From NCBI RefSeq assembly GCF_030052815.1, contig NC_079510.1, positions 47,830,725 to 47,894,724 of the forward strand: a DNA stretch of 64,000 nt. The letters run 5' to 3'. This document shows positions 1 through 12,086 of this stretch, in pieces; the first letter of the stretch is position 1, and the number at the start of each line of letters is the position of its first letter. The notes under the pieces are model-generated. The model made no database searches. It saw only the letters and a program-made list of their open reading frames with translations, and was not told where the DNA came from. A program made the translations under genes and the position numbers. Origin of the DNA: Hevea brasiliensis (lineage: Eukaryota; Streptophyta; Magnoliopsida; Malpighiales; Euphorbiaceae).

Positions 1-725
1 TCCAATCAGGTCAAAATCTGATTGATTTTCCTATAATCTAACTCAAGACTAACAAATTTATGAACAACTGGGAGTTCAATCACAATCATCTATATATATG
101 CGCATGGAAGTGCATAATGCACAAGGTTCAAAATTAAACATCTAAATATCGGATTAACTCATGCGAAGTGGTGCACTTACTATGGATTTACTTCAGAATT
201 AGTTAAGTAGATTCAATGACGTAAGAATCTACAAGAAGGTCGTAATCAAGAGACAGAGCAAAGAGGAAACACACAAAAAAGCAATATAAGTTGAAAGCGT
301 TTCCCTAGGTGAGATTGCCAACTATCTCAATCCTGGAAGTTACTTTTCCCCAACCTGTCTGTTTCTCTCCCCACAGCACATAAATCTCCAAAGTTTAAAA
401 CTTGAAAGTTGCTAAGAAATTAGCCATGAAACAAACAACCTTTATCTTCTTACTTCAACTGAATCTGCCATATTCAAAACCTAAAACTGACCTTTGTTAA
501 TGAAATTAGCATTTTCAAATATCCCAAAAGAACTACCGTAAAATTAGAAATACATGCACTGTAATCTGATTCCCAGAGCTATTCACGAGAATTAAATTTA
601 AAAAAAAAAAAGCTCCTTGTTCACAAAATTCTCTCCAAAAGATAAAGCTCTCATCAACGAACAACACAAATACAATGCCAAAAACAAATGATAAATTCCC
701 AAAGAGAAGAAAAGGAAAAAATTAC
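1..725. other. non-coding stretch at window edge, probable intron of a minus-strand gene
   Basis: No exon could be assigned here. Because a first exon with a good 5' splice site lies immediately to the right on the minus strand, this stretch is probably intron and further gene body running off the left edge. That is inference. Confidence 0.35.
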
Positions 726-888
726 CAGAAGAGAAATTTAGTTCCTGAGACGAACAGCAGGAACAAGAAGAAGAGGACGGTGAATAAGAGCTGGAACCGA
801 CAGGTCCTCCATAAGCTCCATTTCTTAAGCCATTAATAAATCTTGGTGAATACGCACATCGAGCTTGTATTAGAGAAGCCGGTGCCAT
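726..888 (-). CDS. first coding exon of an unidentified gene (partial)
   Basis: A minus-strand open frame starts MAPASLIQARCAYSPR and continues with a Ser/Cys-rich stretch ending in NFSS. It ends at a consensus 5' splice site (CTTCTG|GTAATT) near 725. The basic, Ser-rich N-terminus without acidic residues could be an organelle transit peptide, but this is inference from composition only. The remaining exons would lie to the left and partly outside the window, and I could not identify them. A TATAAATA string sits only about ten bases upstream of the ATG. That is too close to be the TATA box for this start, so either the transcript starts further upstream or the motif is chance. I do not recognise the family. 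Confidence 0.4.
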
Positions 889-2675
889 CTATTTATAAAC
901 AGAGAGAGAGAAGGAAACGAAGCTCCCTGACGTTGCGGTTTTCGATGCTAAGTCAGCGTCGTACCCATAACATCTCGTTTATCCTTGTTGATGACGATTA
1001 AATATCAGATGAAGATTCCCGAGAAGAAGCCCATCCTTAAAAGATTCGTACAGTTGCCCACCATCAATAAGTCACCTCCTGCCGCTTTGTTTGCGCCAGC
1101 ATAAAATGGATATCTGAATTTCCTCTCAAATCAATTCAATTTTTATTTTAAAAATTTAAAATTGACTGTATAAATTTTTTTTCGTCATTTTAAATAATTT
1201 TAAATTAAATTTTAAAAATTTTAGATAATATATATTATAGTACTGTAGATCTAAATTTCCCAAAAACAAAAAAGTGCATATAGAGAAAATGATAAAAATT
1301 CTAAGAATGACTTGCGAACGACATGTGTTTATGAGGCTTTCATTTTTAAATAAAAAAAAACTAAGTCTATGAGGGTAAAGACCAAGGAAAGGAGGGGAGG
1401 AACTATTGAGTGTATCCAATTTTTTTCATCAGCTATGAAATTCACTTTTAGAATTAAGGAAAAAACTAGTAATTTTACATAATTTATTTATTTTTTATTT
1501 TAATATATAAATTAATATTTATTTTTATAAAATTCTAAATTTTAAAATTATACTATAAAATTTTATTTTTAGTTAATTATATTAAATACAACTAAAATTT
1601 TTATTAAAATTTTTGAATAATTATATTCTTATTAAAATTAAATTTAATTTTTATTTCTAAAATGATTATTAATTTTTTTTAAATATTTCTCTATAAAAAT
1701 ATAATAATATAATATTTTTATAATATAATGACGTATAAAAAAGATCATATATTATTAAAAATAATTTATTTATAATAATTATAATATTAAATATTATAAT
1801 AATATTCAAATAATAATAATAATAATAAAATTTAAATAATTTCTTAATTTATGATTTACATTTGATTCTTCTTTTTTTTTTTTAAATCTTAAGTTTATTC
1901 TTCTAATTTTGAATTTTTTATACTTATCAACAATTTTCAAATCTTCATTGTTTACCATTTTTTTTTTTTATAAAATATCTTGTATTTTTTTATATAAATC
2001 ACTGAAAGGTTACATGATTAATGGCATACCTCTTTGTTTTAATCTTTTAATTTTTAAACTCTATATCTTTTATAAGAATATTTATTTTTTAAAGTATAAT
2101 CTATAATTATGTATGCAACAAAAAAATTTAAAAATAATTTATTATTATAAACATAAATATAATAAATAATTAAAAATAATTATACAAATTTAAAATATAA
2201 AATAATTAAATTATTATTATAAATAGGTAAAAAATGAGAGATTTTAATAAATTATATACTCAATATTTAAGAGAAATGAGAAATAAATTTATTTTTTAGT
2301 ATTAATAAATAAATTATTTAAAAGTAATGGATATAAATAAGATTTAATTTTGAATTTTAAATTTTGATAAATAATTTGTATTATATTTTAAATTAGTTTA
2401 TATATACCAATTAAAGGATAACAAAAAAAGTAAAAATAAAAATATTGCAATTTTGAAAGAAATAAAATGATAAAAAAAAAGAAAATAAAGATTTAAAATT
2501 TTAAATTAAAAAAATATATTAAATTTTAAAGTAATGAATATTTATGTCAGTATCATTTGATAAATCATTAAACCGAATGAATTATAAATTATGATACAAG
2601 ATAAATTTTTAAATGTATTAATAAGTCAAATTAACTTAATTTTATGAGGTCAATTTTAAATTTCAACTTCAAAAA

Positions 2676-2711
<36 letters not shown>

Positions 2712-2925
2712 CATTTTATTTCTGTAAAAAGCACTATTTTTTCCTTCTGAGGAAAGGCGTCAGCAGCCAATGAGATTTAAGAATCACAAATAAAAGGGTC
2801 AATTAAATGGAAATTACTGGCATATAAACCTGATTAATAAAAATTTACAATATAATTTCACATAAAATTTATCATATTTTAATTAAAATAATAGTTATTG
2901 ATTAAACGAATATATATACCAAATA
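889..2925. other. AT-rich intergenic region
   Basis: Positions 889-1100 are of mixed composition and probably hold the promoter of the minus-strand gene to the left. From about 1140 on the DNA is extremely AT-rich with many short A and T runs. No convincing gene is seen; the short open frames here lack any recognisable domain. Confidence 0.6.
2681..2709. repeat. (TA)n microsatellite
   Basis: About 29 bases of uninterrupted TA dinucleotide follow an A9 run. Confidence 0.95.
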
Positions 2926-3452
2926 GAGGCGAAGTTATATTGGGCTAAAGGAAGCCATGGCTCCAAGCCCAACACCTCCTATTAGATTTTATCAAAAAAA
3001 TAAAAATTTTTTGTTTTTAAATACCTATAACTAAAAATTAGATTAATGTATTCGATATAAAAAATTTAAGTGTAATTTAATATAATTTATTACAATTATT
3101 ATCCTATTATAATATCTTGTACATAATTATTTGTTATTAAGTTTTAATAATTTTCTATTCAAACTGTAGAGAATCTTTTAGTTTTCTTAAATTTTATAAT
3201 AAAGTAATTATTTAATAAATTAGATTTATGAGAAAACAATTAAAATCGACTTTTATTCATTATTATTATACATTTTAAAGTATTGATAATTATATCATTT
3301 TTTTAATTATACATAAATTAATTTACTGTAAATTATATGCTATATAATTTTTATATTTTTTTTATAAATATGTTTAGTAGCCACACACGTATAAAAATAT
3401 GTTATATTTATAACTTTATATATGACCCCTCATAATTTAATTTCACCACTGC
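2926..3452. mobile_element. hAT-type MITE with 8-bp target duplication
   Basis: The 8-base direct repeat ACCAAATA occurs at 2918-2925 and again at 3453-3460. Between them is a 527-bp AT-rich element whose ends are imperfect inverted repeats: left GAGGCGAAGTTA, right (reverse complement) GCAGTGGTGAAATTA. An 8-bp duplication with CAGNGGCG-like ends is characteristic of hAT transposons. There is no coding capacity, so it is non-autonomous. Next to the left end is text of the type 'GGGCTAAAGGAAGCCATGGC', and near the right end 'GACCCCTCATAATTTAATTTC', as in many plant hAT-derived elements. Confidence 0.75.
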
Positions 3453-3475
3453 ACCAAATATAGATAAGAATTATT

Positions 3476-3660
3476 ATTTTTTTTTTATCAGAAAATGAAT
3501 TCAATCATGAAAGGTAAATTACAACATATCCTCTTGTAAGAGAGGACTTAAACTACTTGCAGGATTTGAAATCCAGGCAACAGGTAAACTTTTCGAGCAT
3601 TAGAAGCCACCCAGCTTGCACAAGAATTTGCAGTTCTGAAGATGCATAAAACAGGATTAA
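3476..3660 (-). mobile_element. 3' tail of an L1-type LINE (RNase H end)
   Basis: Read on the minus strand this stretch encodes NSCASWVASNARKV followed by a degenerate tail. It resembles the C-terminal end of the RNase H-like domain of plant L1 LINEs (usually AN.CA.WVA..A). The element ends in an A-rich tail, seen on the plus strand as a T run at about 3476-3485. Only the last ~180 bases are preserved, as expected of a 5'-truncated or heavily decayed copy. Confidence 0.5.
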
Positions 3661-4511
3661 AAGGATGAGCAAGTAATAGCAAATTGGTGGTGGGTATATT
3701 TTCATAATTAGAGGGAAAAGGTCTGATTTTTTCTTTCCATATTTTCCTTTGGCTTTTTTTTTTATTTACTTATTAAATTCTTATTTAAGTGCCTTTAAAA
3801 AAAAATGATTGAAGTGCTAATATTATTAATGTAGAGCTCATTTATAATATTATTGAGCAATAATTCACTTATCCAATATTTATTTTATAGTGTAAAAAAA
3901 AAAAAAAAAATCATCCGCATGTAGAATATAATAATTGAAATTCTGCCATCAATTATTGTCACTTTTCTTGGCCTCCTTCGCTATGAACAATTAAACAATA
4001 CTGCTTGAAAAATTTTGCATTGAGAACATTTATTTTTGTTGATTTATTAACTTTTCATGAATCTTTTCTCAAGGAAATTAAATTTATTGACAACCCCAAC
4101 AATTAAAGAATTGAATATATAATAATCTCTTTTGACTTTGCATATCTTTGCAAATCCAACATAAGAAGAGACAATTTCTCATAATATTTCATTCTTTTAG
4201 CTTATAATTTTATGGAAAACAGATCATAATATGCCGGCCTTTGTCAAGGGATTATTACATACGATAAGTTTTTCAATTTTTAAAACACAATGAATTCTCA
4301 TAAGTTACATCGATACCTTTGAATGGCTGGAGCTGAATCTTGTAAAGAAATTTCTTAAGGTCAAGAATTTCACAATTTAGACTATATAGAGTACATACAT
4401 ATCCTGTAGATCCACAAAAACACTTGCGTTTGATATCTTAGCTATATACAATGGATTCACATATCCCTTTGGACTGGTTCCAATTCCACTGAAACAACTT
4501 CACCAACCATA
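3661..4511. other. intergenic region downstream of the HIPP gene
   Basis: AT-rich sequence without a supportable gene. The right part probably contains the 3' untranslated region of the minus-strand gene that ends at 4512. Confidence 0.5.
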
Positions 4512-5312
4512 TTACATTATGGAGCAAGCATGAGGATTTTCATCACTGAACATGGCACTAGCCTTTTCGTCAACAATTGAATAAGGTGGCGTTTGATAAT
4601 AGCCATAGTCCTCATTACTGTAGCCATGCCTGCGATAGTTGTATGAGGAGGTGGAGTACTGAGGTGCATAATAGGTGATTACTTCAGCAGGTTGGGTTTC
4701 TTGTTGCTGCTGATAATAGTACTGCTGGTTGAAATTATAATATTCAGGATTATAAGGGTATGGCCATAGCTCAGCTCTTCTTCCTGTTTTCCTCACTGCT
4801 TTAAGAACCTTCTTCTGGTCTGCCCAACCCATCACTGTCACTTTTTGCAAGGCCATGTCTATGTCTATGTCATCTACTCCTGAGAAAACACACAAAAATG
4901 AAGTTAATTAATTAATCATTAATCGAAGCCCCATATATATAGATTTTAACATGGAAAGGAAGAAGGAAGGCTTTGAGATTTCTGAGGACAAGTAAATACT
5001 AAATGGGAGACATGCATGGTAAATAAATATGTTAAGTACCATTTAGTTTTTGAAGAGCCTTCTTAATTTTGGCTTCACAGCCAGCACAATCCATATGAAC
5101 TCTCATCTCTGTGATCTGCAAAGCAAGAACAAGAAGTTCATGTTACTATTATACTCCAAATACTGAAGTTTGACATCAAAAAGTGGCAGACAATAACATG
5201 CAGAACGCTTGCCATATATGGACATTAATTAATGAACAAAGCACGCAATAGCAAATTAATGTACACACCAAGACAAGGAAACTAAAGAAAGAGAGAATTT
5301 AATTACCGTCAT
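4512..5312 (-). CDS. heavy-metal-associated isoprenylated plant protein (HIPP), 149 aa
   Basis: Three exons on the minus strand: 5307-5312 (only ATG ACG), 5040-5115 and 4512-4879, joined by GT-AG introns and summing to 450 nt. The spliced protein begins MTITEMRVHMDCAGCEAK. It has an N-terminal HMA ferredoxin-like domain (residues ~1-65) with the metal-binding MDCAGC motif. A Tyr/Gln-rich low-complexity linker follows, and the protein ends in CSIM, a CaaX prenylation box that should be farnesylated given the terminal Met. Metal binding plus membrane anchoring through the prenyl group defines the HIPP family, which has roles in heavy-metal handling and stress or defence signalling. The two-codon first exon is easily missed and decides the start; a start at the first Met of the last exon would lose the metal-binding site. 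A TATA box lies about 90 bases upstream. Confidence 0.93.
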
Positions 5313-5397
5313 CTTGAAATAGCTTGAGAACACTAAGGAGGGTTTTGCTTTCTTGGAGTTTATGATGTGATGAAGAACAATACGTGAAGAAAGTGGC

Positions 5398-5405
5398 TAT
5401 ATATA
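5398..5405 (-). promoter_or_regulatory. TATA box of the HIPP gene
   Basis: TATATATA followed by G on the minus strand, ~86 bases upstream of the ATG at 5312. This spacing leaves a 5' untranslated leader of about 55 bases. Confidence 0.6.
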
Positions 5406-6872
5406 GAGCTGATAGACGAGCAACATTTTTTGTTTTCTTAATTTCGGTTGTACCTTGGGAGTTAAGTACAAGAGAGGGGATAAGAAAGAATAAAATAGTG
5501 AATAGTCTCCACTGACCTTTTCTTTTCTCTTCTTTCAATTTGCTTCTAAGCGACAGAACTTGCACCAAAGATTCGACAGAAAGTGCATAGCAGCTGCTTC
5601 CAAGTCAGAATGGAAGGCTACCCTTGCAAGAAATACATAGATCCTTTCATTTGAATGTCTGTGGTGGAATCCAAACTAGGCTTCAAGCATGTTAATCCTT
5701 TCTTTTTCATCAACCGCATGTTTAATATTTTAAATAATTATCTTGAAGATTAATAATTTTGAAAATTCGGGTTTCTTTTTATTATTATTATTATTGTCTA
5801 CAAAAGTATATAAATCATATTAATCGCATTAATCTTAGTAATTAAGAAAATTTCTTTCTGGCTAAGGATACACAGCTGGTCATTTTTTCTGGACTATTAT
5901 ATGTGGTTTTGGCAAACGCGTACTGGGTGTGGCGGTCGATTGGAGGATGCGTCATAATTCTCTTACGCGTACAATCCAACAAACCCAATAATTAATAATT
6001 AATAATAGGGGGAGACTGAAGGTGTACTTGCTAGGTAAATTACTTGAGTATGACCTCATTAGAAATGAGATCATTGCCATCAATCCAATGTCAATTATTA
6101 GATTGCAATTTCCAGGCAATTTTACTATAGAAAATTCTCCTTTGCCCCCAATTTTGATTTTTCTATATGAATAAGTTTGACAAATTAATAATGCTACATA
6201 TTATAAGACTTTGCTCTTTGGATTTATGGGGATATTTAATAAATAAACTAATTAATTACTTGCCCAGTTTCATTGTCATATGGCGTAATTCAATGGCGTA
6301 TATTCAGAGTTTTGGTGAAGGAAAACACTTTTATACTATAAAAATAAGTACAAAATTTAAAGATATTTAGTGAAAGGGTTGAATTTAGAATGAATTATTA
6401 GCGTTTTAATTGTTCGCTAAATGCCAGTTGACTTGAAGTCATTTCATATTAAAGAAGTAAATCGAATTAATTGTTTAATTAATTATTTCTAATTGCAATT
6501 GATTGAGGTTTATTGCCTTGAGTGATACATGTCATCTCAAAATAATGTAGAACTATTCGTCATCATTTTTTCTCGAAAGCAAATTTATGACATGATATTT
6601 TTAGATAAATTTTACCTTCTATTTCTGAATTTAGAGTGTTGTAATAACACTATCTCTAGGTTTTAGTTTGCAATATAAAACTCTCTCAATCTTAATTTAA
6701 ATAACACTAAACTCCTAGGTTTAGTGTTTTTAAGAAAGGCCTATTAGTCTAGATTTAGTTATATTTGCCCATATTAAGTTTTTCCTTATTTATTTTTAAT
6801 AAAATTTGAATTGCTTAAAAAAAAAAAAACCCTTTTACTCGTTCCAAGCAGTTTACCAATTATAAATTTTAT
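5406..6872. other. intergenic region
   Basis: HIPP promoter DNA lies on the left and AT-rich spacer on the right. No domain-bearing open frame is seen. Confidence 0.5.
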
Positions 6873-7190
6873 GGGGTAAATTTCAGTCATAGTATATGAA
6901 TTTTGGGGTTGATAACAATAATGTACATCAATTTTAATTTTTAACTTAAAACCTGCTAAACAATAGCAAAAGTAACATAAAACCCCATATTACTTATAAT
7001 GGTCAGTTTATGAGTTTCTTATTGACGTGGCTAATTCAGTAGACTATTTGTTTTTCTCTCTACCTCTTCTCTCTCTTCCACTGTGTATGCTCACCAACTC
7101 TCTCTATCTCATCTGTATTTTCTTACTCTCTTACATGTAAAGAGGTTTCTTCCTCTCACCAAAATTCTCTCAAAACCTTCTACATAAAGA
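6873..7190 (+). repeat. left terminal inverted repeat of the MULE
   Basis: Starts GGGGTAAATTTCAGTCATAG and ends near an AAAACCTTCTACATAAAG stretch. It pairs with 9155-9473. Confidence 0.72.
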
Positions 7191-7266
7191 TTTTTTTTTT
7201 TGGTTTCCTCTCATTCTTACTCATGATTCTTGTCTCTTTCTTGTCACCTTTATTGGGTCCTTTAAT

Positions 7267-8095
7267 CTAACGAAAGAGACCAATGATTGATATGGTACTA
7301 AAGAATAGTAACCTTTTGGTAACACTTATGATTTTTTATATCTTTGTAGACTTGAAGATTGTAGCAGGCACTCAGAAATTAGGATCTTCAATCTTCATGA
7401 GGTATTTAGAGAGGTGAAATTACCTGATTTTTCCTATAATATGTGATGATAGAATTTTATATAATCTTGCCCCATTATACCATTCATAGAGAAGCAATAA
7501 GCAGTGTGGTCTATTGATTTTGTTGGTCAAGAAATTGTGTGTTGTTAATTTGATAAAGCCCATTGCATCCTTAAACAAGTGTTCAATAACTTTAGTCATG
7601 GCTCTTGATTTGCCTCTATGTGCCATTGGTGACGATAAATGTCTTATGCAAACTATTTTAAATGCAGTAGGTAATGTTGTCAAGTTGATAAAGGAGGGCT
7701 ATGTTACAATTATAGTTTCTGTTGCAAAACCAGATTCTTAGAGATTGGTGACTTCAAGTGATGGCCACTTCTACCTATGAATATAGGATGTTGACCAATT
7801 CATTTGAATTTGCTCTTAGAATATTAGAATGTAACTAATTTATGACATCCCTTAGTATGTTTTAGTTGCTATTTGTTTTGTGGCAGTTATCGAGGCTCTA
7901 TTTTTTCTTTATGTTGTTATATTCTCCTCACGGTTAACTTGTGTTAATGTCAACATCTATAAATTAAGATTTTAAAAAATACGTTGCTTTGTTATCGTAG
8001 TTCTTTGGAATTTGGTCTAGTTTGTTATTAACTCCGAAAGTGGATCTAGCCAAAATAATGGTGGTGCAGCACTTGGACTTGCCATATGTGAAAAG
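7267..8095 (+). pseudogene. ethylene receptor (ETR1-type) histidine-kinase fragment, captured and decayed
   Basis: Successive blocks match the kinase domain of ETR1-class receptors in order: LTKE and MVLKNSNLLVTLM (~7267-7330), FNLHEVFREV (~7387-7416), NLIKPIAS, then LDLPLCAIGDDKCLMQTILN with NAVGNVVKLIKEG (7540-7741, the N-box region), SSDGHFYL (to 7777), and GGAALGLAICEK (to 8095), which stops at a GTAAAG 5' splice-like site. Several frameshifts (around 7280 and 7330) and stops (7739-7741, 7778-7780) disable it. A ~120-base interruption between FREV and NLIKP may be a retained intron. Sensor membrane segments, the autophosphorylated His region and the receiver domain are absent or unrecognisable. 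Identity is from family motifs; the parental locus is not in the window. Confidence 0.78.
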
Positions 8096-8529
8096 GTAAA
8101 GCTAGAAGTAATGTTCAAATGCACTGCATGGACATCTGATTCTTTAATTGTAATTTTTTTTACCATTATAAATTGCTATGCAATTTCAATTTTTTGTGAA
8201 GACCACATTTATCCATTGTTTTGAGCATTGTCCCTTCATTTTACCTTAACTTGTATGAAAATAACGATAAGGATTATGGTTACTTTTTTGTTTTTGCCCA
8301 TATACTATATTTCCTTATCATGTTACTCTTGTGTTGCCATTGCCTATTTCTTTTTTTTCTTGCATTTACAAAGTTTCAAATAATTGAATCAGAATTTGCA
8401 CCAAATTGAAATCTGATAATATATGAATCAAACGTTGAATCAAGCAGGTAAAATACAATATTGAGCAGGCCTAAACAATTGATTGTTGTACAAGAAACAA
8501 AGCTTTAATCAAACAGGTATGAAAAGAGA

Positions 8530-8560
8530 TGAGGGAGAGAGAGAGAGAGAGAGAGAGAGG
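8530..8560. repeat. (GA)n microsatellite inside the MULE
   Basis: An uninterrupted GA dinucleotide tract of ~25-30 bases. Confidence 0.9.
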
Positions 8561-9154
8561 TAAGCCCCTTTATAGAAATTTGTTTAGACAAGTAGAAATC
8601 ATTTTCGTTGACTCTCCTAATGCTGATTCTTAAGATCAATGGCCAAGTGAAAATGGATTAGTGCATAAGTACGTCTGTTAAGATTGTAGTCTATTTTCAA
8701 AGAAGAATTTGCTGTTTTACTTGCTTACGATTTATTAGTATTAATAATATGAAAGGTCATGGCTCAAATAATTATTATGTTTCTGTAGGGCTTATATTGT
8801 ATTTTGCTTGAATAAAATGACACAGGTGCTGTAGCAAATGGTTTTGGTCATTCAAAAATTAGTTGTTCAAGATAGTATTGAAATTTCAAAAGAGAAAAAG
8901 AAAATAAGTCGATAAAAATAATTTTAATTTTCAAAACACTAACTTGTGATGATATTGATTTTGTTAAATGTTAATGAGCATCATCCACTTAAGCTTTACT
9001 CAGTTGGATAGCACTAAAGACTCGTATTAAAACAGTAAAAATTATGATTTACCACATCTGATGAGATCAGCACACCAACAATACGAGAGTGTGTTGATCA
9101 AAGGACCTAAGAAAGGCAACAAGAATCTCGAGCAAGAATGAGAAGGAAATGGCA

Positions 9155-9473
9155 AATCTTTCATGAGGAGGTTTTGAGAGAATTTTGTGAGGAGAAAAAA
9201 ACTCTTTACATACAAGAGAGAGAAAAAACAGATAAGAAAGAGAAAGCATAGGGAATACACTATTAGTAGAGAGAAGAGAGAAAGAAAGCTAAATAGCCTA
9301 GTTGGATTAGTTACATCAGGAAAAAAACAAAAAAACCTATAAACCTGCTATTGTACTTAATATAGAGTTTAATGTTACATTTATTATTGTTAGGAGTTTA
9401 AGTGAAAAACTAAAACTGATGTACTTTATTGTCATGATCTCAAATTTCATGGATTATGACTGAAATTTATCAA
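9155..9473 (-). repeat. right terminal inverted repeat of the MULE
   Basis: The reverse complement begins TTGATAAATTTCAGTCATAA and follows the left TIR to the inner AAATTCTCTCAAAACC block. Confidence 0.72.
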
Positions 9474-12086
9474 AAGCTTATATGTTATTTTTTTAAAAAA
9501 AAAGTTAAAAGGACATAAATGCCCTTGAATAAAATCCCTGTCATCTTCCCCGCTTATCCCTCCCGCCTCCGTCTCTTTGTATCGTCCCCATTCACCTTAC
9601 AATCTCTTTGTTTCTTCCCCACCCATTCAATCCCTCTCTATTACCCAACCCTTTATTCCCCACCTTTCCTTACTTACCCCACTACAAGCACCATCGCAAC
9701 ACCCACCACTAGCAGCATTGTCATTTTTTCGAGGGAGGAGTTGGAGCTCAAGCAGCTGGAGTGACTTTGTCGACATCTCTTGTTAAAAAAAAAAAAAAAA
9801 AAATTCACAACTAGTGGGCTCAACCAGTTGTCCGGAAGTGGAATGACAGTGGACGTTTAAATTTAGCAGCAAGGGACGACGACATACATGCAAGAGGCGG
9901 GGGCATCTAACCAGAACACGCTTGTAGGATCATCTCTGCACTGAAATTAGAAATTTCGATAATTTTGATTTTCGAATTTTTCCTCTTCTACCTACATATC
10001 TTGCTCTGTTTTCTTGTGAAACAATTTCTCTATCGTCCTTAAGACATATCTTACTTGTCTTTGCCGGTTTTGTTCTTGTGGCTTGGAGTTTTAATTTTAT
10101 CTCTGCCTATCAAAAATCAGAGGCATCTGTAATATCCTTCAGTTTTGGAGCTAGGATGCCATGTGTTACCTCCGCTGTCATATTCTATCAGGCCTTCAAC
10201 TTCATTGCTTTTAGTCTAACTTGCTCATTGGTGGCTCCTCCTTGGATTTTGCCAATCCTCTCATAATTTATTATTGTTCGTTTGGAAGCTTTATGATGTC
10301 GTTGAAGTGTTTTTGGGGTCCTCAATCACAGGCACCAGATGCATTACTTTTGTTTTGATGTTGGGATTACTGCTTTTTGCTATTTGATCTTCTCATGGTC
10401 TTCTTTGAGCTCTGTTTTGACTTATATCTTATTTTGTTTTTTTTTCACATGGACGTTATGGATTTCTTTTGTGCAATGAATTTCTGGATTAAGGCTTAAC
10501 ATGGTTAGTAATGTAAATGTGTTACCGATATGTGCTAGGCTTGAAGATGAGTTGATGGTCGTTAAACAATCCAACCAACCTACTAGCGGTTAGAGCGAAA
10601 CTTAAATTGAAGGTTCTTAAATGTCGACTGTTAACTTGTGTTTATGGTGTTTTTTTAATTTTTTTATTTTATTTTTTTATTGCTTTTCGTGGTTTTATTA
10701 GATATTTCAATCGAAATTAAGAAATTTATTGAAAAAATTGTAAGAAATTTAATCATGGGTGAAAATTTGTGTTTGTAATTTTTTGTTTTGAAATTACCTG
10801 ATTTTTGTTAATGGTTGGTTTTTATGTTGACTCAATTAAAGTTGTAGAAGTTTTTATTCTATAAATTGGAGTTTAAGGATAATATTGTTATAATATTTTA
10901 AGCTAAGAGATAATAAATGAAATTAATTTTGATATTTATTTAAAAAAATTATATCTATGGGCTAAATTAAATTAGAATAGACTTGAAAATAATAATTCTA
11001 ACATAAGAAGATTAAAATTAAAATAGTTTCGATTCAATTAAATTTAACTATCGAAACTTATTTAATTTTTTAATAATCGATTTTTGACTTGAAACCGATC
11101 AACTGTTTTCCATCCCATTCTCATCTAATTAATTTAAATAAAATTTTAACAGGTTTTTAAAATTTTAAATTAAATCATTCTAATTCCGGACCGTTCCGGT
11201 TTTGAACCCTCCTAGGCCTGCTCTAGCTCGAAGTCATTTTTCACGTAAACATGGAATAGTCCCACTAGTGCTGAATAAAAGAACGTAAATAAAATTTGTG
11301 CATTATATTTAGTACTCAATAAGGCTATATGATTTGTTTTTTTCCGTCGTCTTGAATCAAAGATTTGATCTATTTACACAAAAAGAAACAAGAAATCTAG
11401 ACCCAATTAATTAGGATTTCATCAGCTTTGGTTAATTAGCTTCATAAGTTATACTAAGTAGTTTTTCTGTTTGGTATATCAAAATATTAACTATACATGT
11501 GATATGTAGTTTTCTTCTTTAATTTTTAATAATATTTATTTTTTTAGATTTTTTTTTGTTTATAGATAAAACATACACATTCGAGTCAATGATAAGAATG
11601 GACCGCTATTAAAATCATGACAATTTTAACAGAATTCTTATTCTTTTATAACTCACTCACACACATACACTCTGTATGAGAATTTTAATTTTTTTTTTAA
11701 ATTTGATTTTAATATGAGTTGAACTACTTTATTAACGTATGGATTGTGTTATATTAATAAAAAATTATTAATTATTAGTACGTCTGTGTTGATGCCGTCA
11801 TTAGGATATATTGCTCTAATAACATTTAATTTGTTAGCTATGCATTAAATAAGTTGGACATTAAACAATATATCAATAATCAAGTGATAAGAAATCAACT
11901 TCCAATCTTAGTAAGGCTGGGTTTATATATATATATTTTGCTTTCAAAAAAAAGGGCATTAGATAGTTCTTTGACTGTTGAAGCCAAGTGACACAGCCGT
12001 CTTTTGGCCATTTTATTATATAAATATATAATATATGTAACTAAGTAGGCCAAAACATGATCTTAATTCATGTGTTGAGGAGAGGA
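9474..12086. other. intergenic region, no gene recognised
   Basis: A C/T-rich stretch (9535-9780) ends in a run of about 20 A, and is followed by a more GC-balanced stretch (9830-10500) with a 62-codon open frame at 10078-10266. Neither has a recognisable domain. From ~10620 to 12050 the DNA is AT-rich spacer. The C/T-rich segment plus A-run could be part of a decayed retroelement, but nothing proves it. Confidence 0.45.

Larger units (their letters stand above)
6873..9473. mobile_element. Mutator-like element with long TIRs carrying a captured gene fragment (Pack-MULE-like)
   Basis: The left end (6873 to about 7190) and the reverse complement of the right end (about 9155-9473) align over roughly 320 bases at an estimated 75-80% identity. 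Shared blocks include TAAATTTCAGTCATA, ACAATAA.GTACATCA, and at the inner edge ATGTAAAGAG with AAATTCTCTCAAAACC. Long TIRs of this kind are typical of MULEs. The interior has no recognisable transposase but contains a plus-strand remnant of an ethylene-receptor gene. No clear 9-bp target duplication is left (flanks AAATTTTAT and AAGCTTATA), which fits an old insertion. The element is non-autonomous. Confidence 0.72.

Noticed and set aside
1156..1419. 87-codon minus-strand open frame
   Set aside because: Hydrophobic AT-driven composition, no domain and no splice context.
9519..9786. Two overlapping Pro/Ser-rich open frames
   Set aside because: They come from a C/T-rich low-complexity stretch; no family match.
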